Origin: Tannerella sp.
Lineage (GTDB): Bacteria; Bacteroidota; Bacteroidia; Bacteroidales; Tannerellaceae
Direction: 5' to 3'
Assembly: GCA_031260095.1 (NCBI GenBank)
Contig: JAIRKN010000220.1
Span: 1-14,951, forward strand
Length of the DNA stretch: 14,951 bases
Below the pieces are notes generated by a model. It was not told where the DNA came from. It saw nothing but the letters and a program-made list of their open reading frames with translations, and ran no database searches. Numbering within the stretch: position 1 is the first letter of the stretch; every line of letters begins with the position of its first letter. The position numbers and the translations under genes are program-made. This document shows positions 8,020 to 14,430 of this stretch, piece after piece.

Positions 8020-8874
8020 ATGAAGCAAAACCTCTTATGGATTCTGTGCATATTTCTTTTTTTCGCTTGCGAAAAAACGGGAAGGGAGCCACTGTCGGAA
8101 GAAATTTTAGTCAGGATAAAGGATAAGTTTTTAACACGTGAAGAAGTCGAAAAAATGATTCCCGCAAATTTGTCTTCCACCGATAGTCTGATAAGGGCGG
8201 AAAGCATCGTTAAGAAATGGACGATCGACGCTTTAATGGATGAAGCCGCCTATCAGAATGTAGGAGATGATAAGGAGGAAATAGACAAGTTAGTCGACGA
8301 GTACAGGCGTTCTCTGATACGTCATCGTTATCAGGAACGTATCATAAGAGACCGGGTATCGGCGGATATCAGCGAGCATGACCAGATGAATTATTACGAG
8401 GAAAACAAACAGCAGTTTATTTTAAGTCAGAACCTGGTTAAGGGATTATTCTTGAAAGTGCCTGTTGATGCGCCCGGATTGGAAAATGTCAGGAAATGGT
8501 ATAGATCAGGAACAGTAGAATCGTTGGAGAAAATTGAAAAATATAGTATACAGAATGCGATTATCTACAATTATTTTTACGATTACTGGGTAGATTTTGA
8601 AGAGCTAAGGACTAAGATTCCACACAGGATATCGAATCCGGCTCAATTTTTAAAAGTGAATGACCATTTGGAGGTATCGGACAGCACGCATGTTTATTTT
8701 TTGAACATATCGGATAAGCTACTGATCGGGATGCAGGCTCCGTTTGATTATGTACGGTCGCAAGTGCAAAATATGTTGGTAAATAAGCGTAAGATTGATT
8801 ATCTGCGCGAATTTGGAGAAACTCTTTACCGTGATGCGGTAAAAAAGGGTACGATTAAAATAATAACTGAATAA
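8020..8874 (+). CDS. Lipoprotein related to SurA N-terminal chaperone region, no parvulin domain
   Basis: A 284-residue predicted lipoprotein. The signal MKQNLLWILCIFLFFAC has a lipobox FFAC with Cys17 as the lipidation site. The mature part opens with ILVRIKDKFLTREEVEKMIP, like the 'open reading, then helix' start of SurA/PpiC chaperone regions, followed by helices rich in charged residues (about 55-130) such as EEIDKLVDEYRRSLIRHRYQ. I see no GGxL...F or GEIS.P...GFH motif, so the catalytic isomerase domain seems absent. Its setting between two parvulin-bearing proteins (gaps of 16 and 13 bases) suggests an envelope-anchored accessory chaperone in the same pathway. This role is inference; export and lipidation are well supported. 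Confidence 0.8.
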   Translation: MKQNLLWILCIFLFFACEKTGREPLSEEILVRIKDKFLTREEVEKMIPANLSSTDSLIRAESIVKKWTIDALMDEAAYQNVGDDKEEIDKLVDEYRRSLIRHRYQERIIRDRVSADISEHDQMNYYEENKQQFILSQNLVKGLFLKVPVDAPGLENVRKWYRSGTVESLEKIEKYSIQNAIIYNYFYDYWVDFEELRTKIPHRISNPAQFLKVNDHLEVSDSTHVYFLNISDKLLIGMQAPFDYVRSQVQNMLVNKRKIDYLREFGETLYRDAVKKGTIKIITE

Positions 8875-8887
8875 TAAAACAAATATT

Positions 8888-10258
8888 ATGATAAAGAAAA
8901 GACTGTTTGTCGGAATGATTTCCGTTTGCATGGCAATACCGGTGATCGCACAGAAAAATATTATTGACGAGATCATCTGGGTAGTCGGTGACGAGGCTAT
9001 TTTACGTTCGGATGTTGAAAACCAGCGTCTTTTTATGCAGAATGACGGAGTCCGCTTTGAAGGAGATCCTTATTGTTTTATTCCCGAACAGATCGCCGTT
9101 CAGAAACTTTTTTTAAGTCAGGCAAAAATTGATAGTATATATGCGGACGAAGCGACGGTTCTGCGCTATGTTGACCGCTGGGCGAATATGACGATCAACA
9201 GGGTTGGTTCCAAGGAAAAATTCGAGGAATATATGGGGGGAAAAAAGCTATCCCAGATAAAGGAAGAACAAAAGAGAGTGGTCCGCGACCAGCAGGTAGT
9301 GGAAGAAATGCAGAAAAAAATTGTCGGCGAGATCAAACTAACGCCTTCTGACGTCCGTAAATATTTCAATCAATTACCTAAAGACAGTTTGCCGATGATC
9401 CCCTCAACGGTCGAAGTAGAAATTGTAACGCTTGAGCCTCGGATACCGATTGAAGACATTGACGCTATAAAAGCAAGATTAAGGGTATTTACGGAACAGA
9501 TAAATAAAGGAGATAGGACTTTTGCCACTTTAGCAAGCCTTTATTCGGAAGATATGGGCTCGGCCATGCGGGGGGGTGAAACCGGCTTCATGTCGAAAAT
9601 AGAAATGGCGCCCGAATATGCAAATGCTGCTTTTAACCTGAATGACCCGTCCCGAATCTCGAATATTGTAGAAACGGAATACGGATATCATATCATTCAG
9701 TTAATAGAAAAGCGTGGAGATCGTTTGAACAGCCGTCACATATTATTGCGTCCGAAAGTATCGGATCAGGAAATTGCAAAAGCCATAACCCGCCTGGACA
9801 CGCTTTATACGGATATTAATGCAAAAAAATTGACATTTGAAGATGCGGCAACGGTTTTCTCTTCCGATAAAGACACGCGGAATAACAAGGGCCTAATGGT
9901 CAATCAGGACATGGAAAGTAATAATTACGGCACGAGTAAATTTGAGATGCAGGAGCTACCTCAAGGTATGGGTGTTGTAGTAGATAAGATGGAGGTAGGA
10001 GAGATCTCCAAGCCTTTTCACATGAAAAATAATTCCCAGAAAGATGTCGTGGCCATTGTCAGGCTGAGATCGCGTGTAAAGGCGCATCAGGCGAATGTAT
10101 CCGACGATTATCAGGCATTAAAGGCATTGGTAGAAGGCAGGAAAAGGGAAGAGCTTATTAATGCTTGGATCTTGAGTAAGCAAAAGTCGACGTTTATACG
10201 GATTGCCGACGGTTGGCGGGAGTGTGATTTTAAATATTCCGGTTGGATTAAGGAATGA
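8888..10258 (+). CDS. surA: SurA-type periplasmic chaperone/peptidyl-prolyl isomerase
   Basis: A 456-residue protein with signal peptide MIKKRLFVGMISVCMAIPVIA (cleavage probably after residue 21). The SurA N-terminal domain begins at IIDEIIWVVGDEAILRSDVE (25-44), a typical opening. Two parvulin domains follow: about 174-276, with TFATLASLYSED, RGGETGFM and a GYHIIQL end, and about 281-396, opening with SRHILLRP. The second has a degenerate centre. Length and domain order match E. coli SurA (428). The family escorts unfolded beta-barrel proteins through the periplasm to the BAM machinery. The stop codon overlaps the ATG of the OstA-like gene (ATGA), implying translational coupling to lipopolysaccharide transport. 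Confidence 0.9.
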   Translation: MIKKRLFVGMISVCMAIPVIAQKNIIDEIIWVVGDEAILRSDVENQRLFMQNDGVRFEGDPYCFIPEQIAVQKLFLSQAKIDSIYADEATVLRYVDRWANMTINRVGSKEKFEEYMGGKKLSQIKEEQKRVVRDQQVVEEMQKKIVGEIKLTPSDVRKYFNQLPKDSLPMIPSTVEVEIVTLEPRIPIEDIDAIKARLRVFTEQINKGDRTFATLASLYSEDMGSAMRGGETGFMSKIEMAPEYANAAFNLNDPSRISNIVETEYGYHIIQLIEKRGDRLNSRHILLRPKVSDQEIAKAITRLDTLYTDINAKKLTFEDAATVFSSDKDTRNNKGLMVNQDMESNNYGTSKFEMQELPQGMGVVVDKMEVGEISKPFHMKNNSQKDVVAIVRLRSRVKAHQANVSDDYQALKALVEGRKREELINAWILSKQKSTFIRIADGWRECDFKYSGWIKE

Positions 10259-11838
10259 AATATCTCGGATCGTGTATCATTTTAATATTCTTGCCGGGTT
10301 TTGTATTTTCTCATGCCAATGCGCAGGAAGTTGTTGCGGATACTGTTAAGAAAACCAGGATCTATATGGAGAATGCAGATGTGCGGTCATTCAACAAAAA
10401 GATAGACGATCAACGGGAAACGTTGAAAGGAAATGTGATTTTCCGGCACGATAGTTCCTATATGTACTGCGACAGCGCTTATTTTTATGAACGCGATCTT
10501 TCGCTGGAAGCTTTCGGACGTGTACGTCTTGAGCAGGGAGATACCCTGTTTGTATATGGGGATTACCTGTTTTACAACGGAAACATTGAACTGGCCCAAA
10601 TGCGCCACAATGTGCGTATGGTCAATATTCAGCAGGACAGTTCCGAAGTCATATTATATACGGATAGTCTTGATTACAACCGTCTGACGGATTTATGTTA
10701 TTATTTTGAGGGGGGGCGTATCATTGATGCGGAGAATGAGTTGACCTCCGTTTACGGTCAATATTCGCCTGAAACAAAGATTGCTGTTTTCAATGACAGC
10801 GTTTGCCTGACAAATCCTAATTTCGTTTTATACTCGGACACATTGGAATACAGTACGGAAACAAAAATAGCCACCATACTCGGCCCTTCCGTGATAGAAT
10901 CGGACAGCGGGCTGATTCATTCTTCCAGGGGATGGTACAATACGGAAAATAACACCTCCTTATTACTGGACAGATCCAATGTGTTATCCGGGGAAAAGAT
11001 CCTGGTGGGCGATTCGCTTGTCTATGACAGGGCGGACGGAACCGGAAGGGCTTTTGGGAACATGAGCCTCCGCGATACGGCGCAACAGATGACGCTTACG
11101 GGTCATTATGGCTATTATGAAGAAAAGACGGAATATGCATTTGCCACGGACAGCGCCTGTGCGCTTGAGTATTCGCAGGGGGATACCCTGTTTCTTCATG
11201 CCGACACGTTAGAGCTTATAACGATCGACTCCACATCACGTATTCTACGCGCTTTTATGGGAGTGCGTTTTTACCGGTCGGATATTCAGGGCGTTTGTGA
11301 TTCGATGCGTTTTAACACAAAAGACTCGATTTTGTATATGTACGGCAACCCGGTTTTATGGAATGAAAATCAACAACTGTCCGGGGATACGATCATCATT
11401 TACATGGCAGATAGCGCCATTGATCACGTTCATGTCCCGTCGTCCGCCTTTTCTGTGCAGTGCATTGATTCCGGTTATTTCAACCAACTGGGGGGAAACG
11501 ACCTGAAAGCTTATTTCAGAGGGAAGCGGCTGGAACATGTCGATATAGACGGAAATGCGGAATCAATCTATTATCCGTTAGAAAAAGACGGAACGATGGA
11601 GATGCTCAATTATATGAAAAGTTCATATTTATCCTTTTGGATGAACGAGGAAGGAGAACTCGAAAAATTGAAATTATATCCTCCTATTCCTGCCGGAAAA
11701 GTCATTCCGATACCGGATTTATCCGTTGAGGAAAAGACTTTGAAAAAGTTTGTCTGGTATGGAGATCTTCGTCCTGTGGATAAAAACGACATCTTCCGCT
11801 TTTATAAAAAGAAAACACTTCAAGAATTTAACCGGTAA
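10255..11838 (+). CDS. OstA/LptA-like lipopolysaccharide transport protein
   Basis: A 527-residue exported protein; signal peptide to about residue 24 (ANA before QE). The rest is repetitive beta-strand sequence of the OstA/LptA type, with recurring units such as LKGNVIFRHDSSYMYCDSAYFY, LSLEAFGRVRLEQGDTLFVYGDYLFY and LRAFMGVRFYRSDIQGVCDSMRF, in which hydrophobic residues alternate and D-S/G-D turns repeat. Proteins of this fold form an open beta-jellyroll that carries lipopolysaccharide from the inner membrane to LptD. At this size it is much longer than E. coli LptA (185) and lacks the LptD barrel, as in Bacteroidetes OstA-like proteins. It is translationally coupled to surA and five bases from the next gene. 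Whether it replaces LptA or has another role is unproven. Confidence 0.86.
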   Translation: MKYLGSCIILIFLPGFVFSHANAQEVVADTVKKTRIYMENADVRSFNKKIDDQRETLKGNVIFRHDSSYMYCDSAYFYERDLSLEAFGRVRLEQGDTLFVYGDYLFYNGNIELAQMRHNVRMVNIQQDSSEVILYTDSLDYNRLTDLCYYFEGGRIIDAENELTSVYGQYSPETKIAVFNDSVCLTNPNFVLYSDTLEYSTETKIATILGPSVIESDSGLIHSSRGWYNTENNTSLLLDRSNVLSGEKILVGDSLVYDRADGTGRAFGNMSLRDTAQQMTLTGHYGYYEEKTEYAFATDSACALEYSQGDTLFLHADTLELITIDSTSRILRAFMGVRFYRSDIQGVCDSMRFNTKDSILYMYGNPVLWNENQQLSGDTIIIYMADSAIDHVHVPSSAFSVQCIDSGYFNQLGGNDLKAYFRGKRLEHVDIDGNAESIYYPLEKDGTMEMLNYMKSSYLSFWMNEEGELEKLKLYPPIPAGKVIPIPDLSVEEKTLKKFVWYGDLRPVDKNDIFRFYKKKTLQEFNR

Positions 11839-11843
11839 ATACA

Positions 11844-12152
11844 ATGGGAATATTTAATTTTTATAACGTACGCAAGCCGCGGCAATTTGATCATAAGCCG
11901 ATCTATTATGATCCGCGCAAGGAGGCATTGGCGAAACGCATTCATAAGGTAAAAATGGAGTTGGGTGTAGAAGAAACGGATTATGAGCAATACAAAGAAG
12001 CCATCAGAGGCAGTTTTATAGAAGGAACGACCCATCTTAAAAAAAGCAAGAACAAGGGAGATGATATCCGGGGCCGTATCTATAAAAACATGCGTCTGAT
12101 ACTCATCTTAGTCATATTAGGAGTTGTTTATTGGTATTTCTTTTTGAAATGA
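11844..12152 (+). CDS. Tail-anchored small membrane protein, unknown function
   Basis: A 102-residue protein. Residues 1-80 are soluble and very basic (MGIFNFYNVRKPRQFDHKP..., a tyrosine-proline stretch, helical EEALAKRIHKVK-like segment, then KKSKNKGDDIRGRIYKN). One hydrophobic helix at about 84-101 (MRLILILVILGVVYWYFF) ends in LK, so the topology predicts a C-terminal anchor with the N-terminal part in the cytoplasm. No signal peptide and no family I can name. It is wedged between the OstA-like gene (5 bases) and mutL (6 bases), so it is co-transcribed with both. The placement suggests an envelope role, but this is inference from position only. Confidence 0.8.
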   Translation: MGIFNFYNVRKPRQFDHKPIYYDPRKEALAKRIHKVKMELGVEETDYEQYKEAIRGSFIEGTTHLKKSKNKGDDIRGRIYKNMRLILILVILGVVYWYFFLK

Positions 12153-12158
12153 AAGGTT

Positions 12159-13940
12159 ATGAGTGATATAATTCATTTACTTCCGGATCACATTGCGAAT
12201 CAGATTGCGGCCGGCGAAGTGATTCAGCGGCCGGCCTCTGTTGTGAAAGAGTTAATGGAGAATGCCATTGACGCGGAGGCTGAAAACATTACTGTGAATA
12301 TAAAAGAGGCCGGACGCACGCTTATTCAGGTGATGGATGACGGAAAGGGGATGACGGAAACGGACGCACGGATGGCCTTTGAGCGTCATGCCACTTCCAA
12401 GATCGCCTCTGTCGAAGACCTGTTTTCACTTCACACCATGGGATTCCGCGGCGAGGCATTAGCTTCTGTGGCGGCTGTCGCACAGGTAGAATTGCAGACG
12501 CGCCCAAAAGGAAGCGATGTAGGCGTTAGATTATCTGTTTCCGGTTCGACGCTGGACTCCGTTATGCCGGACGCTTGTCGTGAAGGCAGTATTTTTTCCG
12601 TGAAAAACCTTTTCTACAACGTCCCTGCCCGCCGAAAGTTTCTGAAAGCCAATGATACGGAGTTTCGCCATATCCTGACCGAATTTGAACGGGTGGCCCT
12701 TGTTCACCCAGACGTTGCTTTTACGCTACGCCATAACGATGCGGTTATATTTGACTTACCGATTGGCGGATTGAGGCAGCGCATTGCGGATATTTTCGGT
12801 AAAAACATGAATCAAAAACTACTGCCGGTTGAGGTGGATACCTCTCTGGTAAACATAACAGGGTTTACGGGGAATATTGGCTCCGTGAAGAAGCGGGGCA
12901 GTCTGCAATATTTCTTTGTAAACGGACGGTATATGCGTCATCCGTATTTTCATAAGGCGGTGATGCACGCTTATGAACAAATGATACCTGCCGGAGAAAT
13001 GCCGGACTACTTCATCTATTTTGATCTGGATCCCGCTACGATTGACGTGAATATTCATCCGACCAAAACGGAAATCAAGTTTGAGAATGAACGTCCTGTC
13101 TGGCAGATTATCGCTTCTGCCGTACGCGAAGCGTTGGCAAAATCCAATTCCGTTCCCTCCATTGATTTTGAGGTCGCGGGGATCGTCGATATCCCGGTTT
13201 ACGATCCATCGCCGGAAAACAGAGCAAAGATCCGGCCTCCTGAGATCGAGATAAACAAGAACTACAATCCTTTTCGCGAAACGGGCGTGCATCCTCCTGT
13301 CGACAACTGGAATGTTTTATATGAAAAGTTCGAGAATGACCGTTCCGACGCGCTGTTGCCGGACGCGCTGTTGCCGGAGATTTCATACCCATGCTTTCAG
13401 TACCGGAATCGCTATATTATCACCTCGTTGAAATCCGGGCTGGTGATCATCGACCAACATCGTGCGCACACCCGCATATTATATGAAAAATACATCGGAA
13501 ACATAAACCGCCGCTGTGCTGTTTCCCAGAAACTGCTGTTTCCCGAAATCGTAGAATTTACAATGGCGGAATCGTCATTGCTATCTTCCTTAGCTGATGA
13601 AATAAAGTTTTTAGGCTTTGACTTGGCGCACATGGGGGGAAACAGTTATGCGATCCATGGAGTGCCGGCAGAAGTGCCGGGAGGAAATCCGGTCGCCTTA
13701 GTAAAAGATCTCGTAGCGGCGGCGATAGAAAACGGGGGCAGTGAAATAGAGAAAAGATCGGAAAAAATGGCCTTGTCCCTTGCTAGGGCGACGGCTATTC
13801 CTTCGGGCAAAACGATGACGACGGAAGAAATGGAAACGCTTCTTGCATCTCTTTTTGCAATCGAGGCGAATGGAATAACCCCCGACGGACTTCCCGTCCT
13901 GACCATTCTATCGGACGAAGAACTGGCCAAAAGATTCTAA
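12159..13940 (+). CDS. mutL: DNA mismatch repair protein MutL
   Basis: A 593-residue GHKL ATPase that links MutS mismatch recognition to strand removal. N-terminal domain: HIANQIAAGEVIQRPASVVKELMEN with catalytic Glu34 and Asn35, MDDGKGM (59-65), GFRGEAL (95-101), then transducer sequence to about 330 (IDVNIHPTKTEIKF). A short linker (about 335-405) leads to the C-terminal dimerisation domain. There, DQHRAHTRILYE (432-443) replaces the DQHA(X)2E(X)4E endonuclease signature, with Thr438 in place of the first Glu. QKLLFP (457-462) lies where the Bacillus MutL clamp-binding QEMIVP lies. The end has LARATAI and PDGLPVL instead of the usual CPHGRP. The linker holds a 15-bp tandem duplication. It is the last gene of the operon, six bases after the preceding gene. 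Confidence 0.95.
   Translation: MSDIIHLLPDHIANQIAAGEVIQRPASVVKELMENAIDAEAENITVNIKEAGRTLIQVMDDGKGMTETDARMAFERHATSKIASVEDLFSLHTMGFRGEALASVAAVAQVELQTRPKGSDVGVRLSVSGSTLDSVMPDACREGSIFSVKNLFYNVPARRKFLKANDTEFRHILTEFERVALVHPDVAFTLRHNDAVIFDLPIGGLRQRIADIFGKNMNQKLLPVEVDTSLVNITGFTGNIGSVKKRGSLQYFFVNGRYMRHPYFHKAVMHAYEQMIPAGEMPDYFIYFDLDPATIDVNIHPTKTEIKFENERPVWQIIASAVREALAKSNSVPSIDFEVAGIVDIPVYDPSPENRAKIRPPEIEINKNYNPFRETGVHPPVDNWNVLYEKFENDRSDALLPDALLPEISYPCFQYRNRYIITSLKSGLVIIDQHRAHTRILYEKYIGNINRRCAVSQKLLFPEIVEFTMAESSLLSSLADEIKFLGFDLAHMGGNSYAIHGVPAEVPGGNPVALVKDLVAAAIENGGSEIEKRSEKMALSLARATAIPSGKTMTTEEMETLLASLFAIEANGITPDGLPVLTILSDEELAKRF
13347..13376 (+). repeat. Perfect 15-bp tandem duplication inside mutL
   Basis: The 15-base unit GACGCGCTGTTGCCG occurs twice head to tail with no mismatch, encoding DALLP-DALLP (residues 397-406) in the linker between the two MutL domains. 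The frame is kept and no key residue is touched. Identity at the third codon positions points to a recent slippage event. Confidence 0.9.
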
Positions 13941-14030
13941 AGAACAGCGGAACAAACACACAGAGATACTTAAAAATATATAACGACGCTATTTTTTTGC
14001 GAAAATATTTTTTTGCTCAAAAAAGAATCG

Positions 14031-14038
14031 TACTTTTA
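14031..14038 (+). promoter_or_regulatory. Weak -7 candidate upstream of the NVEAL gene
   Basis: TACTTTTA matches TAnnTTTG in all but the last base. A TTTG lies at 14012-14015, but the spacing of 15 bases is shorter than the usual 19-21. If real, transcription starts near 14045, which would exclude the upstream TTG at 13997 as the translation start. The rest of the gap 13941-14047 holds nothing I can name. Confidence 0.28.
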
Positions 14039-14047
14039 CCTCCGTTA

Positions 14048-14350
14048 TTGTATAATTTAAAAATTAACTTTATAAAAAAGAAAATTTTAGGCGGAACCGC
14101 TCTGTTGGCAATTGCAGCAGTAGCTGCATGGAATATGAATTTAAATTCACAAGGTAATGATTTGTCGGATGTTTCTTTGGCAAATGTGGAAGCATTGGCA
14201 CAAGAAAGTGGCGGAAATTCTTGTTCTGCTTCGGCAAATTGTTATTATGGGTCTCAAATAGAAGGGAGTGTCTCTTGCACAGGAACAAGTACTTGTACGA
14301 GTGGACATGAATATGTTAAATGTGATGGAAACACCAGTAAATGTGCATAA
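14048..14350 (+). CDS. NVEAL-family cysteine-rich exported small protein (start uncertain)
   Basis: The family-like sequence KKKILGGTALLAIAAVAAWN begins at 14075: a basic N-terminus, a hydrophobic export helix, then LANVEALAQE, the motif that names the NVEAL family of Bacteroidales. The C-terminal part is a small domain with six cysteines (C-X5-C-X11-C-X5-C-X8-C-X6-C-A end). The codon just before the KKK, where the family's initiating ATG is expected, is ATA (14072-14074). The frame stays open upstream, with TTG codons at 14048 and 13997 and no in-frame ATG before the export helix. I give 14048 as the nearest conventional alternative start (preceding MYNLKINFI). Family function is unknown; such genes commonly sit beside beta-propeller lipoproteins, as here. 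Export is well supported; possible loss of function by start mutation is not excluded. Confidence 0.72.
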   Translation: MYNLKINFIKKKILGGTALLAIAAVAAWNMNLNSQGNDLSDVSLANVEALAQESGGNSCSASANCYYGSQIEGSVSCTGTSTCTSGHEYVKCDGNTSKCA

Positions 14351-14357
14351 TTAAGTT

Positions 14358-14398
14358 GTCCGGAGGAAGATAAGAAGATTTTTCTCTGGACATTTTTT
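14358..14398 (+). terminator. Intrinsic terminator or attenuator after the NVEAL gene
   Basis: GTCCGGAGGAAG (14358-14369) pairs with TTTTCTCTGGAC (14380-14391) over 12 positions, three of them G-U, with a 10-base loop, followed at once by ATTTTTTATT. It starts eight bases after the NVEAL stop codon and lies 33 bases before the propeller ATG, so it would end or reduce transcription into the next gene. Confidence 0.7.
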
Positions 14399-14430
14399 AT
14401 TCCAATGTATAAACTTAACACAAAATATAA

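Noticed and set aside
12206..12236. Repeated GCGGCCGG blocks near the mutL start
   Set aside because: They encode conserved residues of the ATPase domain (AAGEVIQRPAS), so codon use explains them.
12819..13292. Long open frame (157 codons) on the minus strand inside mutL
   Set aside because: It lies wholly within a well-identified gene, its product has no recognisable motif, and it looks like composition-driven shadow coding.
13999..14016. AT-rich near-palindrome after mutL as a terminator of the operon
   Set aside because: Seven pairs, mostly A-T, with no following U-run. It is too weak to call, so no convincing mutL terminator is seen.
13997..14047. TTG at 13997 as the start of the NVEAL gene
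   Set aside because: It would add 25 residues ahead of the family-like N-terminus and lies upstream of the candidate promoter. I kept 14048 or 14072 as more likely, but cannot exclude it.
14180..14220. Double-glycine-type leader (ending ESGG) in the NVEAL protein
   Set aside because: The residues at the key leader positions do not fit the LSxxELxxIxGG pattern, and a clear hydrophobic export helix precedes it, so Sec export is the simpler reading.
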